DNA of 15,179 bases from DAOQAU01 sp964640325 (GTDB lineage: Bacteria > Cyanobacteriota > Vampirovibrionia > Gastranaerophilales > Gastranaerophilaceae): contig CAZXID010000037.1 in the NCBI GenBank assembly GCA_964640325.1, positions 1 to 15,179 on the forward strand, written 5' to 3'. The translations under genes and the position numbers were made by a program. Positions 7,040 through 13,457 of the stretch are shown here, in pieces. Position 1 is the first letter of the stretch, and the number at the start of each line of letters is the position of its first letter. The notes beneath the pieces are model-generated. The model worked only from the letters and a program-made list of their open reading frames with translations. It was not told the origin of the DNA and searched no databases.

Positions 7040-7137
7040 GCAAAGCGAATTGCGGAATATGATTTATATTATCTTTTTTGGATCCCGCAAAGCGAAAATA
7101 AATTTAAAATACGTCAATTTATGCTGCGGGATGACAA
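7024..7137. repeat. MITE-like element with perfect 13-bp terminal inverted repeats
   Basis: TTGTCATCCCGCA at 7024-7036 is the exact reverse complement of 7125-7137. Inside, GCAAAGCGAA occurs twice as a direct repeat (7040-7049 and 7087-7096). The 114-nt unit has no coding capacity of its own. Its left end supplies the last codons and stop of the radical SAM gene, and its right end lies ten bases before the smpB promoter. It resembles the GTCATCCCGC...GCGGGATGAC intergenic repeats found in many genomes. I cannot see target-site duplications with confidence. Confidence 0.75.
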
Positions 7138-7146
7138 AATTTGTTG

Positions 7147-7155
7147 TGATATAAT
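7147..7155 (+). promoter_or_regulatory. Extended -10 promoter (TGATATAAT) of smpB
   Basis: A perfect TGNTATAAT ends seven bases before the smpB ATG at 7163. The expected start point is at or next to the ATG, so the mRNA would be leaderless or nearly so. The box stands just outside the palindromic element, which separates smpB from the upstream genes and may make it independently transcribed. Confidence 0.55.
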
Positions 7156-7162
7156 AGGGCGT

Positions 7163-7612
7163 ATGAACAAGAAAGTTATAACGACCAATAGAAAAGCATA
7201 TCACGACTATATGATTTTTGACAAATTTATAGCCGGAATTGTGCTGACCGGAACCGAAATTAAATCAATTAGAAAAGGTGCGATAAATTTAAAAGATTCT
7301 TTTGCCAAAATAGAAAACGGAGAAATTTTTCTTCACAACTGCCACATATCACCTTATGAGCAGGGAAACAGATATAATCACGAACCTGAGCGCGTGCGAA
7401 AACTTCTTTTGAATAAAAAAGAAATTTTTAAAATGCTGGGTAAAATTAAAAAAGAAGGCTATACAATAATCGCGCTTGAACTTTTTTTGTCAAACGGGTT
7501 TGCAAAGCTTGAAATAGGATTAGGCAAGGGTAAAAAGCTTTACGATAAAAGAGAAGATTTAGCCAAAAAATCCCAAAACAGAGATATGCAAAGAGCTATG
7601 AGGGGTAAATGA
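7163..7612 (+). CDS. smpB: SsrA-binding protein SmpB
   Basis: SmpB binds tmRNA and brings it to stalled ribosomes in trans-translation. The 149-residue product has the family's usual size and order: an N-terminal TTNRKAYHDY segment, GIVLTGTEIKSIR, the HISPYEQGN region, and the basic C-terminal tail GKKLYDKREDLAKKSQNRD that enters the mRNA channel. A longer frame opens at 7121, but that ATG lies in the palindromic element and precedes the promoter, so I reject it. The tmRNA gene itself is not in this window. The assignment is firm. Confidence 0.95.
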   Translation: MNKKVITTNRKAYHDYMIFDKFIAGIVLTGTEIKSIRKGAINLKDSFAKIENGEIFLHNCHISPYEQGNRYNHEPERVRKLLLNKKEIFKMLGKIKKEGYTIIALELFLSNGFAKLEIGLGKGKKLYDKREDLAKKSQNRDMQRAMRGK

Positions 7613-7660
7613 TTGGGGTTAATCGCAAGACAAAAAACTTTAAAAAAAAACTTTTTGCGC

Positions 7661-7666
7661 TATAAT
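7661..7666 (+). promoter_or_regulatory. Candidate -10 box upstream of the MerR-like gene
   Basis: TATAAT lies 41 nt before the start codon, with a weak TTTAAA about 17 nt upstream. The implied leader of about 30 nt has room for the AAGGG ribosome binding site. This suggests the gene can be transcribed separately from smpB, which ends 89 nt before it. Confidence 0.5.
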
Positions 7667-7701
7667 ATTAGCAATCAAGATTTTACAAGGGAAAAACAGC
7701 C

Positions 7702-8310
7702 ATGATGTATAGCAAAAAGGATATTTTAAGAAGTTTAAAAGAGCTTAATTATTATATTGACGAGCAAATTTTAAACAATTTTATCAAAAATTGGAAAATC
7801 GATGCCATATACGAAGACGAAGACGGCGTTGAATTTTTTGATAATCTTTCCATTGTTAAAATTAAAAAGGGCATAAGCCTTAAATCGCAAGGCTACGATA
7901 ATGACGAAATAATTTATCATATCGGCAAAATCCTTGCAGAAAAACACTTTGATGAAATTAAGGAAAAGCCCGTTAAAGAAAAACTTATTCTTTCAAACGA
8001 AATCCTGCCCGCATCAATTTCCGCAACCGAGGTTAAGACCACTTCGCTTGATACCACAAATGAAAATTTAAAAATTTTGGCTGATGTTATTGCCCAAAAA
8101 GTCACAGAGGAATTGAGCGAAAGACTTGATAAAATTGAGTTTTCCCAAAACATGAAAAAAGAAAGCAAGCTTGAACAAGATAACGAAAAATTATCCCAAA
8201 AAGTCGAAGAACTTTTGGAAGACAATAAAAAAATGGCTCAAAGAGTCGAACAGCTTGAAAGAAGAAAAAATTATTTTGTAGAGTTTTTCAAAAAATATTT
8301 TGTTTTTTAA
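7702..8310 (+). CDS. MerR-like N-terminal domain fused to a coiled coil
   Basis: The first ~75 residues (starting YSKKDILRSLKELNYYI) look like a helix-turn-helix of the MerR-like group. A short Ser/Thr/Pro-containing linker follows at about 95-120. Residues about 120-190 form a long heptad-rich coiled coil, and the end is aromatic and basic (RKNYFVEFFKKYFVF). A DNA-binding protein that dimerises through its coiled coil is the natural reading, but its targets are unknown, and the tail could also touch a membrane. Two ATGs in tandem make the start 7702 or 7705; AAGGG is about ten bases upstream. Its stop shares the bases TTAA with the stop of miaA on the other strand. Confidence 0.75.
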   Translation: MMYSKKDILRSLKELNYYIDEQILNNFIKNWKIDAIYEDEDGVEFFDNLSIVKIKKGISLKSQGYDNDEIIYHIGKILAEKHFDEIKEKPVKEKLILSNEILPASISATEVKTTSLDTTNENLKILADVIAQKVTEELSERLDKIEFSQNMKKESKLEQDNEKLSQKVEELLEDNKKMAQRVEQLERRKNYFVEFFKKYFVF

Positions 8311-9176
8311 GTTTCTTGCCAATTAATAAGTTTGTTTTTTCTAAACCAAGTAAGCTGGCGTTTTGCATAATGTCTTGAATTTTGCTTTATCAGCGAAATC
8401 GCCTCATCAAGGCTCATTTTCCCGTCTAAATATTTCAAAATTTCCTGATAGCCTATTGTGTTTATAAAATTGTTTATTAGTCCATGTTTTTTAAGCAAAC
8501 TTTCGGTTTCTTCAACAAGCCCTTTTTCAACCATTTCATCAACCCTATCGTCAATTCTTTTATATAAATCCGCTCTGTGTTGAGTATTAAGTCCAATCCA
8601 CTCGACTGCAAATTCGGGTTCTTTTTTGCCTGCAGCTTTGGAATGGGGCGATTGAAGTGTCTTTGACACTTCAATCGCCCTTATTATTTTAACCTTGTTA
8701 TTAAAATGAATCTTTTTGGCACTTTGCGGGTCTAATTTTTCAAGCATTTCGTGAAGTTTTTTGCTTTCAAGCTTTTCAAGTTCTGCCCTCAATTCATAGT
8801 TTGGAGCGACTTTTGGCGGGGAAAAATCTTCAAGCAAAATCCTGAAATAAAGCCCCGTTCCTCCTACTACGATTGGAATTTTTCCTTTTGCATAAATCTT
8901 TTCAATAGCGGCTTTTGCATCTTCTACAAAATTTGCAACGGAGTAATCAACCTCAGGCTCGACAATATCTATTAAATAATGTTTAATTCCTTCTTGTTCT
9001 TCTATGGTTGGCTTTGCGGTTGCGATGTCAAACCCTTTATAAATCTGGCGCGAATCGGCAGAAATTATTTCTCCGTTATTCTTCTTTGATGTCTGAATCG
9101 CAAGGATGCTCTTGCCCGATGCAGTAGGTCCTACTATTGCAATTATCTTCTTTTTTTGTGAGGATTTCTCTTTCAT
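8307..9176 (-). CDS. miaA: tRNA dimethylallyltransferase
   Basis: MiaA adds a dimethylallyl group to A37 of tRNAs that read UNN codons. The 289 residues are close to the family norm. Motifs seen are the P-loop GPTASGKS (16-23), ISADSRQIY, DIATAKP, VVGGTGLYF, RAIEV and the terminal QLTWFRKNKLINW. It is the last gene of a leftward operon and its first 101 nt overlap the membrane protein gene in another frame. No later start would keep the P-loop, so the overlap is real. Residues 166-177 are encoded by a perfect 16-bp inverted repeat; the second arm replaces the usual TGKP-like segment with TLQSP. Active-site motifs are intact, so the enzyme is probably functional. Confidence 0.95.
   Translation of the reverse strand: MKEKSSQKKKIIAIVGPTASGKSILAIQTSKKNNGEIISADSRQIYKGFDIATAKPTIEEQEGIKHYLIDIVEPEVDYSVANFVEDAKAAIEKIYAKGKIPIVVGGTGLYFRILLEDFSPPKVAPNYELRAELEKLESKKLHEMLEKLDPQSAKKIHFNNKVKIIRAIEVSKTLQSPHSKAAGKKEPEFAVEWIGLNTQHRADLYKRIDDRVDEMVEKGLVEETESLLKKHGLINNFINTIGYQEILKYLDGKMSLDEAISLIKQNSRHYAKRQLTWFRKNKLINWQET
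8646..8680. repeat. Perfect 16-bp inverted repeat inside miaA
   Basis: GGGCGATTGAAGTGTC at 8646-8661 and its exact reverse complement at 8665-8680 are separated by only TTT. It lies within the coding frame, where it encodes RAIEV on one arm and TLQSP on the other. RAIEV is conserved in the family while the other arm departs from it. Such a pattern is expected from template switching at a short quasi-palindrome. Confidence 0.85.
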
Positions 9177-9978
9177 AATACAAAAATATTAACACAACGA
9201 TATAGACAATAAAATAGAAATATAAAAGCATTGAAAGAAAATATAAAATTGAATTGAACGTTAAAACAGCATTTATAAAAGAAACAACAAAATTTACCAA
9301 AGATATGTATAAGAATAAAATTATCGCCCCGAAATTTTTTTTAAAAACTGATTGTATCGATTTAAAAAGGGCTATAAGCGGATTTTTGGTCCTATAGATT
9401 ATTTCGCTTCCCCAAAACATTGTTAAAAAAGATTGTACAAAAGTAACTCCAATTAGCATGAAATTCCATGCGTTAATTTTAGCAAGCTGCTGTGTTGATA
9501 GCGAATTTATAAGTGTTTTCATTTCGGCAGTTGAGGCGAGTGCCTTTTTGACCTGAACGAAATCAATTCCCGGATCTCCGATAAAGTGCATTCCCGCTTT
9601 GTAGGCAGCAAGTATAATAAGAAAAATCATTATACCGTAAAGAATGGCAGCACCTACAAACGGAAAGAAAAATTCGCCTACCCCGTAATTAAAATCTTTC
9701 AAAAGCCCAAAAGAGGCTTTTGCCTTTTCTTCTTCATTTTTAAATTCCTGATTTGAGATTTTTACGGCTTGTTTTGTCATAAAAAGCCAACCTGCAAAAA
9801 ACGCGCCTATCATAAAAAGCACTGTCACTAAAAGCAAAATCGCCGCAGCGACATTCTCCGGCGCGCGTTTGGTAAATTCTATATAAAGACTTAGTATAAA
9901 CAAGAATAAAACAAGCGGAGTTGCAAGAATAATGTTTTCGTTGGTTATTTTAAACGCTTTAGAAAAATATTTAATCAT
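9076..9978 (-). CDS. Unrecognised membrane protein with six predicted helices
   Basis: With the ATG at 9978 the product has 300 residues and membrane segments at about 16-35, 44-68, 103-126, 171-190, 216-240 and 243-267. A soluble loop lies between helices 3 and 4. I do not recognise the family. GGTG stands just before the ATG, which begins one base after the stop of the activase-like gene; a longer frame from 10008 would run into that gene. The last ~33 residues are encoded inside miaA in another frame and are polar with three cysteines, so they are probably a passenger tail. Tight spacing on both sides indicates co-transcription and translational coupling, but a functional link with tRNA modification is not evident. 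Confidence 0.75.
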   Translation of the reverse strand: MIKYFSKAFKITNENIILATPLVLFLFILSLYIEFTKRAPENVAAAILLLVTVLFMIGAFFAGWLFMTKQAVKISNQEFKNEEEKAKASFGLLKDFNYGVGEFFFPFVGAAILYGIMIFLIILAAYKAGMHFIGDPGIDFVQVKKALASTAEMKTLINSLSTQQLAKINAWNFMLIGVTFVQSFLTMFWGSEIIYRTKNPLIALFKSIQSVFKKNFGAIILFLYISLVNFVVSFINAVLTFNSILYFLSMLLYFYFIVYIVVLIFLYYEREILTKKEDNCNSRTYCIGQEHPCDSDIKEE

Positions 9979-9979
9979 T

Positions 9980-11116
9980 TTACACCTTAGCTTCCTGTTT
10001 GTTGGCACCCTGACGCTTTCTTCTTCTCATTAAATCAACAAACGCTTCTAACCTTGTAATATAACCTGCTTTACCCGTTTGTTCATCCATAATAAGTGAC
10101 AAAACCGGGATATTACAATCTTCTCTCATATTTGGAAAAATATTTTGTGACATAATCTCTGGCATACAGGTAAAAGGGCTTATATGAATCAACCCGTCTT
10201 TGCCTTTTTCGCTTGCCCATGCGACATCAGAAACACACTCAAGCGCATCGCCCCCTATATCTCTCATAAGATACGGCCTTGCCATGCGAAATGCCCGCTG
10301 AAGGTGAGTTTCGCCTTTTCTGAAAATTTTAGGAATAATGGCATCTTTCAAAAAACTTCCCACGGTAAGGCTTCTGCGGGTTTGAACTCCCATCTTACCC
10401 AATTCTCTTTCAATATTTTGGTTTGAGAAATAATCCAGCACAAGGAAAATTTCACCGGTTAAATCAACATGTAAAATTTCTCTATCCTTGTCTATTTTTG
10501 TTTTTGCTATTTCTTCCAAAGCTTTTTTCTTGGCTAGCATAAGCTCTTTGGTGTTATTTGCCTCAATAATATAACTAAGCCCTTTTTTAAAGTGTTTTTC
10601 GGCTTCGCCAAATTTAATTTCACGCGCCCTGTAATAAGAAAGCGCCGTTTCTAAATCATCAAGCACAAAAACAGTTCTTAGTGCTATATGAATTGACCTG
10701 ATAAATAAAATCGGGTCGTTTTTCCCCGTTAATTCTTTTAAAAAACGATACATTCCTTTAATCCCGTCATAGAGCGCCAGTTCAATATATTTTGCTTCAT
10801 AACCCAAGTCTTTAAGTGCGTTTTTAATGCTGTTTCCATATTCGCCCAATCTGCAAATCCCGGGAGATGTAATCATTGCAACGTAATCAGAGCCACCTTC
10901 AATCGCCTCAATAAAATTGCCTAAAATAAGCTTGTATGGCAAACAGATAGCTTCGGGGGAATATTTTGTACCTAGAGAAAGAGTTTTTCTGTTGGTATAA
11001 GGCGGAATAAACGGTTCCACTGAGATTTTTTTAAATGCTGCAGCCCATGCAATATAAATTGTTCCCATATGCGGAAACGCTACTTTTATCTTTTGTTTTT
11101 CAGCTTTTTGTTTCAT
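9980..11116 (-). CDS. Acyl-CoA dehydratase activase-related protein (2-hydroxyglutaryl-CoA dehydratase D-like)
   Basis: The protein of about 378 residues belongs to the group related to the D-component of 2-hydroxyacyl-CoA dehydratases (formerly DUF2229-like). Cysteines occur in the conserved contexts AICLPYKL, ITSPGICRLGEYG and ISPFTCMPEI, suitable for an Fe-S cluster. Proteins of this group usually pair with an ATP-dependent activase of the BcrAD/BadFG type; none is visible here. The substrate is unknown. I choose the ATG at 11116 because GAGG is six bases upstream; a TTG at 11128 is the alternative. TGATATAAT at 11149-11141 makes a short leader. It is the first gene of the operon with the membrane protein and miaA. 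Confidence 0.8.
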   Translation of the reverse strand: MKQKAEKQKIKVAFPHMGTIYIAWAAAFKKISVEPFIPPYTNRKTLSLGTKYSPEAICLPYKLILGNFIEAIEGGSDYVAMITSPGICRLGEYGNSIKNALKDLGYEAKYIELALYDGIKGMYRFLKELTGKNDPILFIRSIHIALRTVFVLDDLETALSYYRAREIKFGEAEKHFKKGLSYIIEANNTKELMLAKKKALEEIAKTKIDKDREILHVDLTGEIFLVLDYFSNQNIERELGKMGVQTRRSLTVGSFLKDAIIPKIFRKGETHLQRAFRMARPYLMRDIGGDALECVSDVAWASEKGKDGLIHISPFTCMPEIMSQNIFPNMREDCNIPVLSLIMDEQTGKAGYITRLEAFVDLMRRRKRQGANKQEAKV

Positions 11117-11140
11117 TTTCTGCCTCAATGCCCCCTTCTA

Positions 11141-11149
11141 ATTATATCA
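11141..11149 (-). promoter_or_regulatory. Extended -10 promoter (TGATATAAT) of the activase-miaA operon
   Basis: This is the same nine-base box as before smpB. It implies a start point near 11134 and a leader of less than 20 nt before the ATG at 11116, still containing the GAGG ribosome binding site. No -35 box is seen at normal spacing. Confidence 0.5.
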
Positions 11150-11263
11150 AAAAAACTTTTATCTAAATTGTAACTAATTGTAAACTTGCCTTAACACTTT
11201 ATCAAAACAGGAAAATATAGGATTTTTGTTTAATATTTAAAAAACAAAAGTTAATTTTAATAT

Positions 11264-11331
11264 AAAAAATGTTTTTATAAAGATACGGGGATTTAGAGGA
11301 TTAAATTTTAAAAAAGAGGGGAAAAATTATG
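11264..11331 (+). repeat. Duplicated leader, copy 1
   Basis: The stretch from AAAAAATGTTTTTATAAA through the ATG matches the stretch at 11642-11709 at about 58 of 68 positions by hand alignment, with one gap. It includes a GGGGATTTA box, an ATTTTAAAA run and the purine-rich ribosome binding site. Both copies stand directly before small orphan genes, so the unit probably holds their promoter and translation signals. Confidence 0.75.
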
Positions 11332-11634
11332 ACAATACCTACAACGGAATCAATGCCGATTCAAAGTTCTAATTATTTTAGTGGCCCAACTCCACAACGG
11401 AGAACAAATGAAAACGATCTTCATAGTATTCATACTACTAATAATAACACTACTATTATAAATAACTATTATACGGCACCGACTAAATCAAACACAAATA
11501 TACATAAAAAAAATGATGATGTTTTAACAATAAATATTTCTAAGTCAAGAGCTAAGGATACAATTTTCTTTATGTTGGCACCAATTCCTTACCTTACGAT
11601 AAAAGGGGCTAAATATTTAAAGAAGCTGTTTTAA
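11329..11634 (+). CDS. Small orphan protein, Asn/Thr-rich, with C-terminal hydrophobic segment
   Basis: The 101-residue product is polar and rich in Asn, Thr and Ser through residue ~70, including a TTNNNTTIINNYYT run. It ends with a hydrophobic stretch, IFFMLAPIPYLTI, and a basic tail. I recognise no family. The N-terminal half contains LHSIHTTN, close to LNSIHTIN in the 528-residue orphan, which may be chance. It shares its leader with the next gene and has a strong GAGGGG ribosome binding site. A membrane-associated or secreted small protein is possible; there is no N-terminal signal peptide. Confidence 0.65.
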   Translation: MTIPTTESMPIQSSNYFSGPTPQRRTNENDLHSIHTTNNNTTIINNYYTAPTKSNTNIHKKNDDVLTINISKSRAKDTIFFMLAPIPYLTIKGAKYLKKLF

Positions 11635-11641
11635 ATAATCT

Positions 11642-11709
11642 AAAAAAATGTTTTTATAAAAATATGGGGATTTAAGTATTATATTTTAAAACGAGGAGGA
11701 AAAATTATG
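11642..11709 (+). repeat. Duplicated leader, copy 2
   Basis: This copy begins just after the stop of the first small gene and ends at the ATG of the second. It keeps the AAAAAATGTTTTTATAAA start, the GGGGATTTA box and a better ribosome binding site (GAGGAGG). The two copies diverge most in the middle, which suggests conserved signals at both ends. Confidence 0.75.
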
Positions 11710-11976
11710 GGGAATTTAGTTACATCAGCTGTTAAAGCATGGAAAGGTTCAATTTATTGTGGAGGTCCTGCAGTTTATGCATTAAGCAAAATGCGAAATC
11801 CGCAAGCAACGGAAAGACACATTCAAAGATGCGACAAGGTTGCTAAAAATGTTTTTAAGGCGAGTTCTTTATTGGTTCCACCAACGCTTATAATAGCTGA
11901 AATTAAAGAAAAGGGTGGTGCCCAGAAAAGATTTAATAACGGAATCAATGCAATTAGAAATATTTTTAATAAATAA
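11707..11976 (+). CDS. Small orphan protein, basic, with hydrophobic segment
   Basis: The 89-residue product is basic. It has a small-residue region near the start (YCGGPAVYAL), a central cationic part, and the hydrophobic stretch SSLLVPPTLIIAEI followed by KEKGG and a basic end. I recognise no family. The pattern of hydrophobic segment with Pro followed by a basic tail is loosely shared with the preceding gene, which fits a pair that arose together with their duplicated leaders. GAGGAGG seven bases upstream supports the ATG. A bidirectional terminator follows directly. A toxin-like or bacteriocin-like peptide is one idea, but nothing proves it. Confidence 0.65.
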   Translation: MGNLVTSAVKAWKGSIYCGGPAVYALSKMRNPQATERHIQRCDKVAKNVFKASSLLVPPTLIIAEIKEKGGAQKRFNNGINAIRNIFNK

Positions 11977-11988
11977 TTTTTAATTTTA

Positions 11989-12023
11989 AAAAAGAGGCGG
12001 ACTTCCTAAGTCCGCCTCTTTTT
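11989..12023. terminator. Bidirectional intrinsic terminator
   Basis: AAGAGGCGGACTT at 11992-12004 pairs perfectly with AAGTCCGCCTCTT at 12008-12020, and flanking A and T runs extend the stem and give U-tracts on both strands. It serves the second small gene on the plus strand and gcvPB on the minus strand. It overlaps the gcvPB stop codon at 12024-12022. Confidence 0.9.
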
Positions 12024-13446
12024 ATTGTTTAAATCTTAAGTCCGGTTGTCGCGCGGCAAGGGTTTCGTCTATTTTTTTGACAGGAGTCGTTTTTGGTGAT
12101 TTTAAAACCTCTTGCGGGTTATGTCCGATTTCTTTTGCGATTTTTATCATAACTTCAACAAATTCATCAAGTCTTTGCTTGTTTTCGGTTTCGGTAGGCT
12201 CAATCATTATCGCCTCATGCACAATCAGCGGAAAATAAACAGTCGGCGGATGAGTATTTTCGTCCATTAATCTTTTTGCAATCCAAAGAGTTGAAACACC
12301 CTGTTCCTTTTGATTTTCACCCGATAAAACAAATTCGTGCATGCAGGGATAATCATAAGGAAGTTCATATGCTCCCTTTAATTTTTCTTTCAGATAATTT
12401 GCGTTTAAAACAGCATCTTGGCTAACATTTTTAAGTTTTTTGCCCGTCATTAAAATGTAAGCATAAGCTCTTACCAATACCCCGAAATTACCATAGAAAC
12501 TTTTAACTTTTCCGATGGAGCTTAGTAAAGTATAGTTTCTTGTATATTTATTCTCCTTAAATTCTATTATCGGAACAGGAAGAAAATCTTTTAATTTGTC
12601 AACCACACCTATGGGCCCTGAGCCAGGACCCCCTCCGCCATGCGGGGTTGAAAAAGTTTTGTGAAGGTTTATATGAACAACGTCAAAACCCATAAGCTTA
12701 GGATTGGTGTAGCCCATAATTGCATTAAAATTGGCACCGTCATAGTATAAAAGCGAACCGTTTTTGTGCATTATCTCAGAAATTTCTAATATATTTTCTT
12801 CAAACAGCCCTAAAGTATTAGGATTTGTCATCATAATAGCTGCAACATTTTTATCCAAAATGGCTTTTAGTGCCTGAATATCAATCTGCCCTTTTTCGTT
12901 TGATTTAATCTCGACACATTCAAACCCGCACATCTTTGCGCTTGCAGGGTTTGTTCCGTGTGCAGAGTCTGGAATAATAACTTTCTTACGTATTTCACCT
13001 ATGGTTTCAAAATATTTTTTGATAATCATCATGCCTGCAAGTTCCCCATGAGCTCCTGCTGCCGGTTGAAGCGAAATTGCATCCATGCCTGTTATTTCCA
13101 TCAAGGCGCACTGGAGCTTATACATAAGCTCCAGTGCGCCTTGTGAATCCTCGTCACTTTGAAGCGGATGTAAATTTGTAAATCCTTCTAAATTTGCCAA
13201 CAACTCATTTACTTTTGGGTTGTATTTCATGGTGCATGAACCTAAAGGATAAAACCCTTTTTCAATGCAAAAATTCTTGTCCGAAAGTTCTTTATAATGT
13301 CTTAAGGCTTCAAGCTCACTTATTTGCGGTAAATTCAAAGGGGTATTTCTTAAAAATTTTTTGTTTAAAAAATCAATTTTTTCCCCGAGGTCTTCTATGT
13401 TTATTCCATCGGCATTATTACTTTTTTCAAAAATAGTTTTTGTCAT
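12022..13446 (-). CDS. gcvPB: Glycine dehydrogenase (decarboxylating) subunit 2
   Basis: GcvPB carries the PLP-bearing half of the split P-protein of the glycine cleavage system; with GcvPA it decarboxylates glycine and passes the aminomethyl group to the H-protein. The 474 residues fit the family. Motifs include YPLGSCTMKYNPK (66-78), SLQPAAGAHGE, HGTNPASA and the PLP lysine K263 in NLHKTFSTPHGGGGPG. None of gcvPA, gcvT or gcvH lies in this window, so the usual cluster is split. It starts 11 nt after the sigma factor gene and probably shares its transcript, although TATAAT inside the end of that gene could be an internal promoter. Residues 102-115 are encoded by a perfect 20-bp inverted repeat without any frame change. 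Confidence 0.95.
   Translation of the reverse strand: MTKTIFEKSNNADGINIEDLGEKIDFLNKKFLRNTPLNLPQISELEALRHYKELSDKNFCIEKGFYPLGSCTMKYNPKVNELLANLEGFTNLHPLQSDEDSQGALELMYKLQCALMEITGMDAISLQPAAGAHGELAGMMIIKKYFETIGEIRKKVIIPDSAHGTNPASAKMCGFECVEIKSNEKGQIDIQALKAILDKNVAAIMMTNPNTLGLFEENILEISEIMHKNGSLLYYDGANFNAIMGYTNPKLMGFDVVHINLHKTFSTPHGGGGPGSGPIGVVDKLKDFLPVPIIEFKENKYTRNYTLLSSIGKVKSFYGNFGVLVRAYAYILMTGKKLKNVSQDAVLNANYLKEKLKGAYELPYDYPCMHEFVLSGENQKEQGVSTLWIAKRLMDENTHPPTVYFPLIVHEAIMIEPTETENKQRLDEFVEVMIKIAKEIGHNPQEVLKSPKTTPVKKIDETLAARQPDLRFKQ
13102..13143. repeat. Perfect 20-bp inverted repeat inside gcvPB
   Basis: The arm at 13102-13121 (from CAAGGCGCACTGG to CTTAT) is exactly complementary to 13124-13143, with only AC between. 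It encodes QGALELMYKLQCAL. QGALELM matches the family's usual sequence, whereas KLQCAL replaces the usual variable segment. By memory of family sequences the spacing to ITGMDA is unchanged, so no insertion occurred. Because both arms are mirror images, the opposite strand encodes almost the same peptide. Confidence 0.9.
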
Positions 13447-13457
13447 TTTTTGCTTCT

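Noticed and set aside
7121..7162. Upstream smpB start
   Set aside because: It lies in the palindromic element, before the likely promoter, and adds residues foreign to SmpB.
9700..9722. Inverted repeat CAAAAGCC/GGCTTTTG inside the membrane protein gene
   Set aside because: Only 8 bp with a 7-nt loop in AT-rich coding DNA; expected by chance.
12958..13146. Plus-strand frame ending in QGALELIHKLQCAL
   Set aside because: It is a mirror of the gcvPB palindrome: the perfect inverted repeat makes both strands encode similar peptides.
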